A stretch of DNA of 64,000 bases from Schoenoplectus triqueter (Eukaryota > Streptophyta > Magnoliopsida > Poales > Cyperaceae): NCBI GenBank assembly GCA_964058805.1, contig CAXKVV010000013.1, positions 1-64,000 of the forward strand, written 5' to 3'. This document shows positions 11,682 to 24,480 of this stretch, one piece after another. The position numbers and the translations under genes were made by a program. The notes under the pieces are model-generated. The model was not told the origin of the DNA. It was given only the letters and a program-made list of their open reading frames with translations, and did no database searches. The first letter of the stretch is position 1. Every line of letters starts with the position of its first letter.

Positions 11682-12003
11682 AATTCATTGAAAATATTTA
11701 AAATAGAAAAAAATACGAACATATTCTTAAGCTCATGGGATGATTGTGTTTCAAATTTGATGTGATTTTGAGTGTCATTTGATATTCTATCAAATGTCAT
11801 AAAAATGATATGATGATTTTAATGATTTAAATTTAGCAGTGTTTGATGAAATATCAAATGAAACTAAAAATTACATTAAATTTAAAACACAATCAATTTA
11901 CAAGCTTAAAAATATATTTATAATTTTTTTTATTTTTAATATTTTTTATGAATTTATATTAAATTAGTTGTCAAGATTATCAAACTAAATAATTGTCAAT
12001 ACA
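11682..12003. mobile_element. Long-inverted-repeat MITE, left end deleted (copy A)
   Basis: The interior is palindromic (CAAATTTGATGTGATTTTGA pairs with a later region around 11850-11890). The right terminal repeat ends near ACTAAATAATTGTCAA. Compared with 52952-53305 the left terminal repeat is missing here. No coding capacity. Confidence 0.65.
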
Positions 12004-12413
12004 TCCCACCCATAATAAAAATAATGATATATTTAATTAGTTGCTAAAGAAAAAGAGAGAGATGCATTGCATGCCTTGCTTGAAACAAAGAAGCTCAGAA
12101 ATTTAATTTTGAAGAATGAGAAATAAATTTTTTGGGTCATGGACTCTTTTTCTTGTTGTAATTTGTGAAAAAACATTCACCTTCAATGTCGGTTGGGGAG
12201 CCAATCTGGGAAAGCATTGTCGTGTCAACCAGGGCAACAGTGCAGCAACGATCTTATGGGCATGGGGTCTGGCCGCCTGGCTCAGGGGTGGTAAAGGGCT
12301 CCTCGAGTTGCCCAACGCAATTTTGCTTCCGCCCCAAGCACAATGAATCGGCCATTACCATTGGAGGAACGAGACGATGCTATTTTAGTACTTTAGGCTA
12401 AACTGACCTTGCA

Positions 12414-15400
12414 TTAATTGATGTTGGTGATGAAGCTGAATGGTGTCTTCTGGTAGGTAGCATAGAGCAATTCATCCCATGAGTTGATTTTCACCTTGGG
12501 AATGTGCTTGAATTTGTTCCACTCTGAACCTCCATTATCCTGGTTTGTAATGTTTCGTAATAGCTCCTCGCTACAGCCAATTTTTAGCTTCTCTGGCATT
12601 ATTGTCATTAGGTACTCTGGGAGAACTTCCATTTTAGAATCATACAATTTCATCAGTTGCACTGAATTATTTAGGTTGTCAATGGTTTTTAGATTCGGAC
12701 AATCCTTGATTTGAATATGCGAGACGCTTGGCAGATTTGACATTCTCTCCAAGTTTGAGTTTCTACTAACACGAATGTCTTTGATGGATGGGAAATTCTC
12801 TATGGTAATTAGATTCTCGGCACACTCGATTTCTAGGTGCTCCAAAGAGGTAGCATAGAGTGAAATACCCTCGGGAAGAGATCTCAGCAGGGGACATGAC
12901 CTAATAAACAATTTTCTTAGCTTGGGCATGGCTGAATCTCCTTTATTCCACTGCCACTCTTTCCAATTCTCCATCCCTTCAAACTTCAGTGTATCCAATT
13001 TCGGAAATGATGGTATGACAGAGCAATTCTTTCCAATTGAACTTCCACTCTTGATATCCGTCCCCAAAAGCTCCTCTCTCACACACATAACTGAATATGC
13101 ATCTTTAATTCGAAGGTAATCCAAATTAGGAAGTTGGCCCAATGGAGCAAGGTTCTCAAAGCAATTACAATTTATGATCTCAATAAATCTCAAGTTTGGA
13201 AAGGCTGCTCCCAAGTTCAACCAATTTGGAAGACAATTACCAAAGTAACCTCTAATTTCAAGAATTTCCAAGGACTGTGGAGGTGAAAGCTCATTTAAAA
13301 TATACTCAGTTTTCATCTTCTTCTCATTTGTTTGTGAGACTTGATCTTCCCAATTCAATGACGTGAATTCAAGACGAAGTTTTTGCAACCGATGTTTGCA
13401 CCTAAGGTTTATTATCTTTACTATGTTCATTTCAGATGCTTTCTCTAACCCATCTAAAAATAAGCCAACTAGTTGCGATAGAGCTTCCAAGTCATATAGG
13501 CTACTTGATCCGTTCGGATTATTGCCTGGCTTAAAGCCATGGAGATGAATGAGTTTTTCTAAATTTTTCAAACCTGCTGGGACCATCTCAATGTTTGTTC
13601 CTTGCAAAGAAAGGTATCTTAGTTGTCTTAGACTAGTGATGCTATGAGGGAGATGTGACAACTCTGTGCAACCCCGGGTATTCAAATAAACCAAATTTCT
13701 TAGATTTCCCATAGAAACTGGAAGAATTCTTATCATCGAATTACTAACATCCAAGTATCTGAGATGCACAAGGCGGGGCAAGGCAGATGGTAGGGTTGAA
13801 ATATTACAAAACTTGAGATCTAAAATACGAAGGTTAGAGAGGTTTCTACATAAATCAGCAAGTGCATTTCCAAGTACTTTTCCAATCAATAATGTTCTCA
13901 AATATTTTTCTTTATTAACTACTTTGGAGTTTGCCTCAATTCCTTTCATCGACAACCGACGTAGTTTTAAAGAAGACTCTCGCTTTAGCATACTCTCTCC
14001 TTCTTTTAGAGTATGATTTTCATCTTTCCCCAAGTAGCGAGCAAATGACCACAAGAGGTCATGCATTTTACACTCATATTGATCATAATTGTTGCCAGAA
14101 TCTTCCAAAAGATTCCTCAACAATAACTCCCTATAATACTCAACCCCCAATTTCCATAGATTTCCATTATCTTGCAAAAATCCTTCTGCAAACCAGAGAT
14201 AAATTAAATTTGATTGTAGGAACAAATGATCTTCAGGATATAGGGAGCAAAAGATGAAACATTGTTTTAGAGGCGATGGAAGATCCTCGTAGCTCAAATA
14301 AAATGCTTGATGGATGCCACTTGGCAGTCCATCATTGAACCATGACCACACATCATTATCTAAAACTGCTTGCCATTCACCTTTTGTTCTTCCTTTCATG
14401 CAAAGTACGCCTCCTACACTTTTGATAGCAAGAGGTAAGCCGTCACATCTTTGAACTAGTTGCAACCCAATATCCTTGAATTCTTGAATCTCACTCTCTT
14501 CCTCATCTTGAAATACCTGACATTAGAGATTTCAGAGCTACAATAAAATATAAAGATAAAGTGAAATTCCAAGTCGAATATTTCGAAATGAAAATAGAAC
14601 AAATATCAGCAAAGGATGTAGGGCAAACGATTTATTAGATGTATTCATTATTATGCCCAAAGTAGAAGTTATGAGTATTTTTTGCTCAAACAACCATATG
14701 TTAAAAGATATGATGTTTTGTTAACCACAAAATGTCCTTTACAATGGACTTATGTCTCAGGGTTTCTAAATTTAAATTGTCGATCTGAACCGTTCAACAT
14801 GATCTCCATGTTTAAATCTATTTGAAGACCAAATTTTCAAAATCAGATTCTACATAGTGATTTTATTCTTCTGCATTTTCAAAAAAATCAGATAGTACAT
14901 TTGGAAATTTCAAAAATGCACTATTTAAAATTGCACAAACTCAGTGTAAAACACAGGGATAAATATTTTTTAAATGTTGAAAAATGATTGTTGAATTTTG
15001 TTAAAATACAGAGATAAATATTGAATAATTTGAATCAGCTATTTGAATTTTCAAAAAATATAAAATATCAGTGTAAAGTAAGGGGCACAAGTATGTTTGT
15101 TAAAATCTAATAAGTATTATATTTGAAAAAAGAAATGGATGCAGAATCGAATTTTAGAAAGTGAAGAAGAATGATATTACCATTTACTGAAGAAGAACAA
15201 ACAAAATCAATATTCACTCATATTTATATAGCATTAAATAAGACCAAACTTTTGGTACTGCTAGCAAACTGTTTGTTTAAGAACCCATTTTGTATATCAC
15301 AGCCTAGCTAGTGGACACTGGAAGTTGAGCGAAGATATTTTTCAGCACCGTATTGAACCGGAATCAGCAATTATCAGGTTTTAGGAATAAAATGGATCAT

Positions 15401-16551
15401 GTTGCAGATCTAGTGATGATATTAATTGTTATATATACCTGTTTGATCAATAGGGACCAGCCATCCTCATCACACAACCTCTCCACACGATGTGTCTTTG
15501 TTGTCCTCATGCCATTTGCAACTCTTTCATCTCGAGTTGTGATGAGTAACCGACTTCCATCTGCTCCGCTCATCAACGGAGCACGCAACAGGTCATCCCA
15601 AATTGCTCGACTCTCTTCCCAAATGTCATCCAGAACAAGCAAAAACTTTTTCCCTTGGACAAGCCTCTGCAATAAAGGCACCAGCTCCGATCTTTCGTGC
15701 GCAGCACCATGATCACCTCCTACTTCTCTGATGATACCCTTCAACAATTCTACTCCTCTCACCTCCTTTGAAACACAAACCCAAATTTTTAACTTGAATT
15801 CCGCCTGAATTCGTTGATCATTGAAGATCCTTTTCGCCAGAGTGGTCTTTCCAATGCCACCCATCCCCACAATAGCCACCACAACAATTTTTTCTCTCAC
15901 CCCCCTCACCTTCAGTTCTTCGGTCAGCAAATTCACTAGCATTTTAGTATCTTCTTCAATCTTTTCTCCCACAATATCATCTTGTACAATCAAAGGATCA
16001 GTCTTGCGATAGATGATTGAGTCCACTCGGCGAACTTGATCAGAGGGCGCATGGAACTCAATCAATCCCAGATCAGACTTTCTCTTGGCAATCTCTTCTA
16101 GCCTGCCATTGATATGCTTAATTCTCGAACCAATCTGATGAGCAAAGAACGGGTCACGGATACAATACAAAAAACGGCTGCAGCCGCAAGCAATTGGAGA
16201 CAAACAAGAAGTGCAGTCAGCGAGGTGCTCCTTGGCCTTGATCTCATAGAGATCAATGACATCATCAGCATCATACATGACATCTTTGAGCTCCATGAGC
16301 CAGTGCTCAATGGCACGGTTGTTGGTTTTCTTTTTCTCGGCATCATAAAGGATAGGTATAATATAACCAACAGTCTTATTGAGCTTCTCGATCTGGCCAG
16401 GGATGCCGAGTAGCATGCCCACTTCATCCTGCACCATCTGCGTGAGAAGTTCACTAAATTTGAACAGGAAGGCATCAAGTATCATTGTCATATTTGTTTT
16501 GAATGAGCGATTAATGAGAGCTGCACTTCGGCAGCCTGGGGTCGGAACCAA
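12414..16551 (-). CDS. CC-NB-ARC-LRR disease resistance protein (RGA-like), gene A
   Basis: Exons complement(15439-16551) and complement(12414-14516), joined at phase 0 across a 922-base GT..AG intron, give 1071 residues. The coiled-coil (about 21-160) carries an EDVID-like DADDVID (94-100). NB-ARC motifs in order: P-loop GMGGIGKTT (229-237), kinase-2 LLVLDDIWE (304-312, Trp marks the non-TIR class), RNBS-B GSRLLITTR, GLPL (397-400), RNBS-D CFIFCSLYPED (457-467) and MHD (522-524). Leucine-rich repeats fill about 560-1040. The intron falls between RNBS-C and GLPL. No frame breaks are seen. The family senses pathogen effectors as an ADP/ATP switch in the cytosol. The real start may be Met21 or Met23, where the usual M..LDAFL start of the family lies. 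Gene B (53722-57877) is its near-identical paralogue. A hAT-like element sits 208 bases upstream. Confidence 0.93.
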
Positions 16552-16759
16552 ATAGTCTTCCTTGAAATGCTTTCCAACGGTCGCAGATTATTTTTTTCCC
16601 TCAAGTTGAAGCTGATTCGTCACCGGCATGATTTGTTTATTAATAACAAAACATTGAAATCGAGCTAGGTGATGAACTAATATTATAAATTTATCTAGTG
16701 CATAATTAAGTGGTCAAAGAATAAAAAAAATGAATGTACGAGGGTAACTTATAAACCTT

Positions 16760-19004
16760 TAGGCCTGTTCAAACGAGCGAGTACGAGCAAACTGGCTCTA
16801 ATTCATACAAGTCAAGTTGACTCAAACTAGCACCTTACATTCGAGCTAAATAATCAACTCGTACTCAGCTCGTTTATGACTCGAGTGAGCTCGCAACTAA
16901 CTCACATACACAGAATTTCACATACAATTCATAGATATCACATATTATTTCACATACAAGTCTACAAATGACAATTGTACAAATATTTTCATACAGACTA
17001 CACAATTTCACATACGATTACATATAACAACAAATTATACAATCATTTGCACTTAATAGATAAAAATACAAATGAAATTTAATCTCAAACAATATTACAA
17101 CACAAATACAAGTCTAGAAATAACATTTCGATAAAAATAAGAAAAAGAACAAAGTACATAACCAGAATTTACATAAACAAATCATCAACGTTTCTAATTT
17201 TTTTTTCAGTTCCTAATTAAATAACAAACCACAATAACAAGTTGAAAAACAACACCAGCAACTGACCTGCCCTGACAAAATACAAAAAAATGGAAAGTCA
17301 AACCAGCACCAGAAAACCAGCACTCCAAGATAGTAGTCGATCTATGATAGTAATTAAACAGCAAACCAACAATAAACCAGCAAACAAGCAAACCAGCAAA
17401 GCAACAAACCAGCAAACTAGCAAACCAACAAACTAGCAATTAAAAAGCACCATATGGCATAGCAAACAACCAGCAATTAAGAATCACCCTATGGCATAGC
17501 AAACAAACTAGTAAATTAAATTACCTTGCATTTCAAATAATTGTTAGATCACCCATCGGGATTTTGATTTCCAAATTCTCTTCTTCCTTAGCAAATTGCT
17601 ACAGATAAAAAAAATGCAAGTGTTAGTAGTCATTTTAGAGTAAAAATGAATGAAAAATATAATAATCCAATATTACTTCTATTGTTTGTATGGTTGTTTT
17701 TGAGGCTGTCTTGATCCAATCACTTCCACAAACAAGGAGCTACACCATATTCATCAACTCATAACAGTAGCTAAGCTAGTTCAATTGATCAACTCATAAC
17801 AGTGCTCAACATGCTGAATTCTGTACTACAAATAATTCTGATTCAATCGAAAAACAGCAAAACCAGTAGGGAATTTTGAGATCAAATTGAAACCAACAAA
17901 GAACAAATTAAACCAGTAGGGAATTATGTACTACAAATAATATGTCCTCAAAAGAGCAAATTAAAACCAACAAAGAACTAACCAAGTATCCAACTAGCAA
18001 TCTAAAAACATCTAATTTTATCTATAGAGAAACTAATGTTACACTGGTAAATAAACTAATATGTTGCTAGCTCTCATTGAATATGTGAAACATACTTGTA
18101 AGAAATGGTAAAGTTGATCGGGTGTGCTGATCAGGTGCTGTCAGTTGCTTGTCAGTTGCGAATCGGGTGTGTAGTGTCCCTTGCCAGTAGATTGTCAGTG
18201 TGCTGGACTGCTGGTAGAGTCGCTTGTCAGTTACGAATCTGGTGTGCAGTGTCCCTTGCCAGTCGATGGTCAGTGTGCTGGACTGCTGGTAGAGTCGCTT
18301 GTCAGTCGCTGGTAGAAGATTCCCTTGCCAGTTGTGGATCCGGTGCTGAACTGTTAAGGGAGTAGAGGGTGGTCACATGGCTACTAGCCAGAGAGAGGAG
18401 AGGATGGTTCCGGGCCCTTGCGGCTGGTCGCACAGCCACTAGCCAGAGAGGTCAGGCGGTGGCGCACCTTCACCGTTGGCGGAGAGGAAAGAGAGTTAGA
18501 GAGAGCGGGGGCGAATTGGCGATCGGCCGCTAGAGAAGATGAATTAGGTTTAGGTTTAGTGCTGTACTGCGAATTGGCGGTTATTTTGATTTGTGCGGTT
18601 AAATTATCTATCAACGGTTCTGATTTAACAGTAATAAACAGTTTTGTGCATCAAAATTCGTATTTAGATTTCCTCAGAGCCATTATAATTTTCTTGAGCC
18701 GTTGTGATTTCCCTACCGAGTTCTCCACACGGAAATTCTCTACATAGAATACGGACCCGTTTGGGGTTGGGTGTTTTTATGTGAGAACGAAAAAAATCGG
18801 AAGCGCTGAATTACAATCGAAGGGTCATTATACGAGTGAGTTAACGAGCAAGCTAGACGCAATTCGTACTCAGCTCAGATTTTATACGAGCTAGGGAACT
18901 CGAGCCAAATCAGGTCGAGTTGATTTTCGAGTGAATAATTACCGAGCTACATTCCAAACAAGTTATGAACGAGCTACGAGCCGTGAGCTTTTTACCGAGC
19001 CCTA
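16760..19004. mobile_element. hAT-like non-autonomous transposon upstream of NLR gene A
   Basis: A 2245-bp insertion starts TAGGCCTGT and ends CGAGCCCTA. It is flanked by TAAACCTT (16752-16759) and TAAATCTT (19005-19012), an 8-bp duplication with one mismatch. The allelic-like empty site survives in copy B (near 58080) with a single TAAACCTT followed directly by CGATG. Subterminal regions are rich in GAGCT/AGCTCG motifs, as is common in hAT elements. No transposase frame was recognised. The interior holds AAACCAGC-type low-complexity DNA (17340-17450) and a 75-bp tandem repeat. Confidence 0.88.
18148..18345. repeat. 75-bp tandem repeat inside the hAT-like element
   Basis: Units start at 18148, 18223 and 18298 (partial), each opening CTTGTCAGT and containing CAGTGTGCTGGACTGCTGG. 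The longer frames through this region are by-products of a repeat unit that is a multiple of three. Confidence 0.85.
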
Positions 19005-19227
19005 TAAATCTTCGATGTATAATTAGTTGTTGATTTTATACTAAATGAATTTAGAAATTTATATATTTGTAAATAAATTTCATATTAATATTATAAATTG
19101 ATTTTCGTGGTTGGAATTTGTCGTTTGGAATCCATCCGATTGATATTTTAATTAAGATTATCAATAACCTTTAATAAATTGATTATAATGTCTTGCTCTT
19201 TTATATTTTAAAATAATATCTTGATTG

Positions 19228-19741
19228 GAATCCATCCGATTTTTTCGGTTTGTCAAATTATGAACCGAACCAAACTTTTAAAAATATCAACCGAATAAAC
19301 CGAAAATCGAATAAACCGAAATTTTTTTCGGTTTATTTGGTTAAACCGAAATTTTTTTCGGTTTATTTGGTTAAACCGAAATTATATTATTTAAAGAGGA
19401 ATAAAAATATTAAAAATTATTAAAATTGATAGAAGAAACAAATAGTTTAAAAGATAAAAAAATAACTAAACAAAACTTATAGAAATAAATATATTCGAAT
19501 TATTTTTGATATAATTCTTATTTATATCAAGAAAAATAAAATTATTTGATAAATTTTGGACTATTTGGTTTATTCAGTTTATCCGATTTAGAAAAATCAA
19601 AACCGAACCAAAGAACAAAAATCGAATTTGCTAAAATTTTCAACCGAACTGAAATTTTTAAACCGAAAAACCGAACTGAATAGTCCAAAATTTAACGGTT
19701 CGGCTAAAAACCAATTAAACCAATCCGTTTGCACACCCCTA
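19228..19741. mobile_element. hAT-type MITE, left end truncated
   Basis: The right end reads CCGTTTGCACACCCCTA (ends 19741), the common subterminal signature of plant hAT MITEs. The interior repeats CGGTTTATTTGG / AACCGAA motifs on both strands, including a 29-base tandem unit at 19320-19378. No matching left terminus was found; it abuts the fading edge of the NLR duplication at about 19215. Confidence 0.6.
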
Positions 19742-20039
19742 GCCACATATACTACATGTTAAGTATTATAAAAATTATATTATTCATCACCACAAGCATT
19801 TATGTTGTTTGTATTAGCTTATTATAATTAATTTCAGTAACTTCCTTCTGCCAGACATATTTCATCTGTTTGGTTTTTGAACTTTTCTTATTTAAAGTAT
19901 TTGTTACTTAAGTTTTATTCAGAGCAGATATTTGAATTTAACTTTGCAGGTGTTGAATGTTTTGATACTAGGTTAGGTAATTTTTCGAGTTTGGAATTAT
20001 TACAAATTATTTATCTGTTGATTTTGTCCATAAATGCAG
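19742..20039. other. Probable intron remnant of the steroid-binding protein pseudogene
   Basis: T-rich DNA ending in a good acceptor (TAAATGCAG, about 20032-20040) directly before the surviving exon. No exon 1 was recognised upstream. Confidence 0.4.
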
Positions 20040-20432
20040 GATATTTTATGGGTCAGGTGGACCGTATGCATTGTTTTCGAGACGAGATGCGAGCCAAGCC
20101 CTGGACAAGATGTCTTTTGAACCACAAGATCTAACAAGTGACATCTCGAGCCTCAGCCCTTTCGAGCTTGATGCGCTACAAAATTGGGAGTACAAATTTA
20201 TTAATAAGTATGTTACGATGGGTACCATTAAGAAACCTTAGGTGGTGTCATAAGGGGTTGTTGTTGTTGGCCTGAACACTACTAAGAGTGCTCTAGAGAG
20301 CCATTCAGATGTGGCAAAAATAGTACCTAAGACAGGGTGAAGCAAAGGAGGATACTAGTTCGGCGGGGAAATATGATGATGTTAAGGAAAGTAGGCCTGA
20401 TGATGGGGCAAAAGAGGAATAATTGATGGGAA
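20040..20432 (+). pseudogene. Membrane steroid-binding protein (MAPR/cytochrome b5-like) pseudogene exon
   Basis: After a splice acceptor the frame reads IFYGSGGPYALFSRRDASQ, then ALDKM and FELDALQNWEYKF, INKYVTMGTIKKP. This is the second half of the cytochrome-b5-like heme/steroid-binding domain of plant MSBP proteins. Immediately after KKP an in-frame TAG occurs, and more stops follow where the family has an acidic Ser-rich tail. That tail is still recognisable as DNA up to about 20430. The conserved Gly-Lys-Asp of the domain is changed to an Arg-Arg-Asp stretch. Exon 1 (membrane anchor and first half of the domain) is absent. The retained acceptor indicates a genomic fragment rather than a processed copy. 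Confidence 0.85.
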
Positions 20433-21959
20433 AAGATTTTCTAGATCGAGTTATGCATGGAGCTTATTGTAGCTGTTTATTTAGGTAATTGTTTGATTGC
20501 TAGATGATGTATGAGGTGACTCTTATATTTAAAATATCTTGACATATTAGGTGTTGTCTAATAATAATTAACTTCCTCGTAATAAAAGCTCCATATCTCA
20601 ATATCAAATTAAATGAGGAATGATGCAAGGGCAAATTATATCATGATAATAGATTGGTTTTGAGATATAAAGGAAACATTGTTTGTTTCTAAAGTGCCTC
20701 TAACTTCTGTTATTTCTATTAGTTAGGTAAACTGCTCAGCACTTCACACTTCTGCAGAAAAGAAACCGAGTCAAGCAGAATAAATTCATGAGAAACAACA
20801 TTTATTGGTGCTTAAGGAAAGGAGATGATTTTTAAGTTAATTTACATATTATTTTACTTTAAGATGTTATGTCATTACCAATGCAGATTTTAGGAAGCAA
20901 TTTAGACTTGGTACCAGGAGAAAAAGGGGCATAGTTTGGGGAAACTGTTAAGTAGATTGATAAGAATAGTTAAATCATTATGTCTTTAGTTTTCATCTCA
21001 ATACACTATTTTTAATTATGAGATGCACCGATTGCCAAAAAGATTATTTGTTCCTGAAATTATTGAACACAAGGAATAACTTGAGAAATATACATCTAAT
21101 TTTGGTGGAAGAGGAACCCATATTATAAAGATTTAATTAAAAGGGAGTTTGATTATATATTAGTAGGTTCACCTTATTTTATAATAGATTTCAAAATACT
21201 AGTTATTTTTGTGAAGTCGTATATAGATGGAAGAATTTATAAATTAAGGCATCCATGCAAGAACTAGAGGAGACTCAGATTCATTGGCATGACGTTAATT
21301 GTTAGGGTTTTGCTTTTGGATTTTAAGATATCTCTATTTTGTATTTCTCTCTTGTTCCCTTGTTTTACCGGCTTGACAGAATTAGCAATTGATTTAAGAA
21401 GTTTGGGCCATTATGTACAAAATCCATCAAATCAAGCTCATCTGCTCAAATTTTGTGTCAATTTTAATTGCAAATTTAGTTCACATTGTAAAGTATTTGG
21501 ATGAAATTATTTTTAACATTTTATAATTGCTCATACAAGTTTAAATTGTTGGTTGCATGGTTGGGGCCAATATTTTTTCATTTGGAATGGCTGAATGTAA
21601 ATTTTATTTAGTTTTAATTTACTTTTTTTTATAGTATGTTATCAAGAAAGATAGTACGGTGTTGGCATACAAACTTCTTAGTGATGCTAACAATATGAAG
21701 AAGAAGCTACTTCAATAATCAAAACTTTTACCGTTGAATACATTTCTTTTTGTTTTCAGTTGTTGTTTAGATTATATTTTGAAAGTCTCTGTGGTTTGCA
21801 TTCTTCTCATTGGCTACTTGATCACAAGTAGTTTTATTTGCATTGTTTAGTATAATGAATGCTATATTGATACGACTTGTGTGGATATAACTAATGCTGG
21901 TTTTATTACTTGTTTTGAATTGATTTTCTCTGTGTATTTATAATGTTACTGGTAAGCAC
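20433..21959. other. Intergenic AT-rich DNA
   Basis: No coding region or element boundary recognised. Short frames here have no family resemblance. Confidence 0.4.
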
Positions 21960-23140
21960 CCAATTGTCACTATAATTTCTTATAAAATATAAATGTTAGA
22001 TAGCTAATTATGAATACCAACATAAAATTTATATATACAAATATCAACAGGTGTTACTTAGAAAGATAAACACCAAAATTTTTATTCTAAACACCAAATT
22101 TTCAATTATGTACATCTTTAATAAAAATATAAAAACAAGCATATATACGCTTTATTTAGAAGTATAAATGTTTGATTTTTTTTAATTATGAGCACTGATA
22201 TTAGAAATACAAACACACAAGTATTTATAAGCATTACTTAGAAATATAAATAATATATCACAAATTATAAATACCATCGTCAAATATATAAACATCTTAT
22301 TTCTAATTATGAACACCGTCGTTAGAAATATAAACACAAGCATATATAAGCATTATTTAAAAATATAAATATCTAGTTTTCAATTATTAACATCGATGTC
22401 AAAAATTTGAACACTACATCGTCAATTATAAATAGTGACGTCAAATATATAAACACATGATTTTCAATTATAAACAATATTGTCAGAAATATAAACACAA
22501 GTTTAAATAGGCATTACTTAGAAATATAAACAAATAATTTTCAATTACCACCATTAAAAATATAAACATACAAATATTTATAAGCATCACTTAGAAATAT
22601 AAATATCATACTGTCAATTATAAATACCAACATAAAAATATAAACACACTATATCATATATTGAAATTACTTAAAAATATAAATACCAATAATATAAATA
22701 AAAATATCATCGTCAGAAATATAAACACAAGCATATATAGGCATTACATAGAAATATAAATACATGATTTGCAATTATTAGAATCGACGTCATAAATATG
22801 AACACCACATCGTCAATTATAAACAACAATGTCAGATATATAAACACGTGATTTTTAATTATGAACACTACTATTAGAAATATAAGCACAAATTTATATA
22901 GACATTATGTAGAAATATAAATACCTAATTTTCAAGTATGAACACCACCATTAGAAATATAAACACATAAGTATCTATAAGCATTACTTAGAAATATAAA
23001 TATCAAATCGTTAGTTATAATTATTGACATCAAAGAATATTAACACACAAGCATACACTGAAATTACTTAAAAAAATATAAACACCGGAAATATAAATAA
23101 AAACATTTTAGTCCAGACATATAAATATTTCAGTTAATTA
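21960..23140. repeat. Degenerate minisatellite array, about 75-90-bp units
   Basis: Variants of GCATTACTTAGAAATATAAA followed by TTTTCAATTATGAACACC, a GTC/GTT-AGAAATATAAACACA segment and TATATA recur more than ten times. Units differ in length and carry many substitutions, so the array is old. No frame spans it. Confidence 0.8.
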
Positions 23141-23165
23141 AATCATATACTGCGTGCCATTGCAC

Positions 23166-23404
23166 AGTAGCGGAGCTTCCTTAATCAAAATTGGGATGTG
23201 GCCCCCCTTAGATTGAAAAGTTAATATTGTTTGAGTAAATAATATGCATTTATTAAGAATGAATCAAAGACTGCCCCCCTCTCTTACCCTATAAGTGTAC
23301 AGATTGTTTTTTTTCCAATATAAGAAAAATTGAAGATTTAGCTCTAATAGGTGGCAGGCTAGGTCAGTGGCCCCATCTACAATCTAATTGAAGCTCCGCT
23401 ACTT
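23166..23404. mobile_element. MITE with 14-bp terminal inverted repeats
   Basis: Left end AGTAGCGGAGCTTC (23166) and right end GAAGCTCCGCTACT (to 23403) are perfect inverted copies. Flanks CCATTGCAC and CCATTGTAG are similar (7 of 9), a possible 9-bp duplication. About 240 bp, no coding. The GCGGAGC ends occur in many plant MITEs. Confidence 0.75.
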
Positions 23405-23759
23405 CCATTGTAGTTGTCGCCTAGGTGACTATTTGTGCGACCCTTTTTCGCGCCTCTCACCGCCCTGAAAAAGGAACTGGACGATGAATTGCGGAAGAAG
23501 GACACGGAGATCCCTCTAAGTGTGCATTGGGGTATATTTATATGAATTTGGAATGCACAATTAAAGGTTTTTGGAGATTGTGGGGTCTTTAAGATTCCAA
23601 TGGGCGCAAGCCCCATTGTTAATTACCCTGAGCTTTGAACCCGAGGAACCTCTGATTAAGAAAGAGAAAATAAACAAAATAGTTAAGCAATTTTAAGTGG
23701 TCGCTGTGAGTAAGGGCAAGGAAGATATGGACTTTTCAAGGTAGTTTACACCTTGTGAA

Positions 23760-24480
23760 TTGACTTTTTATTATTTTTTTATTGATAAAATGATTTAGTT
23801 TTTATTTATTTATTTATTTGTTATTTGAATTTATCTTATTTAAATTTATTTAGTTTTGAATGTTGAGATTTATTTTTATTTTAGATTAAGATTGGTTTAA
23901 TTCTAAAATTGATTTTTTTTATTTGATAAGAAAAAAAGTCTTTTATTCATTATTATTATTATTTTTAGTTATATTTTTTTTATTAATTGATATCTAAATT
24001 TATTTAATTTTGAAGATTGAGAGTTACTTTTTATTTACTTTTTTTTATTATTATATTTATTTTAGGTGAATGTTGATTTAGTTTTGAAATTGAATTTATC
24101 TTTATTTTAGGTGAATGTTGATTTAGTCTTTCACTTTTTTATTTATGTATTTATTTATTTAATCTATTTTTATTTAAATTTTATTTTATTTTTAAGAGTT
24201 ATATTTATTTTATTTTATTTTTATTCATTATATATTTATTTTTATTTATTTATGTATTTTTATATTTTTTTTATTTGGAATTACTTAATTAGTTATTTTA
24301 AAATTTGATTTAATGAATAAAAATTATATTTATTTATTTATTTATTTTAAGAAAACTTTTATCTTATTATTATTTTCTTTATGTTATTTATTATTATTAT
24401 ATATTTTCAATGAAAGCATTTTAATATTTTTTTTATTTTCAACGGCAAAGAAAATACGATCAGTTGGGGATTATTTTTAA
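23760..24480. repeat. ATTT-rich low-complexity tract
   Basis: Long run dominated by TTTATTTATTTATT-type sequence within LTR unit 1. The small hydrophobic frame across it is a by-product of composition. Confidence 0.8.

Larger units (their letters stand above)
11578..19215. repeat. Segmental duplication, copy A (carries NLR gene A)
   Basis: Collinear with 52434-58317. Similarity starts near AGATGACCATGCCTCTC and includes the 3' flank, the whole NLR gene with its intron, and the 5' flank. It resumes after the hAT-like insertion at 16760-19004 and fades at about 19215. Copy A lacks about 450 bases present in copy B at 52533-52985, which removed the left end of a MITE. Confidence 0.9.

Noticed and set aside
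12116..12401. Small frames conserved in both NLR 3' flanks (12116-12401 and 53424-53709)
   Set aside because: Several frames on both strands are conserved equally, as expected from recent DNA duplication rather than coding constraint.
17206..17439. Cys/Leu-rich hydrophobic frame (CWFASLLVCCF) on the minus strand
   Set aside because: Low-complexity product of the AGCAAACCAGC repeat inside the hAT-like element, not a membrane protein.
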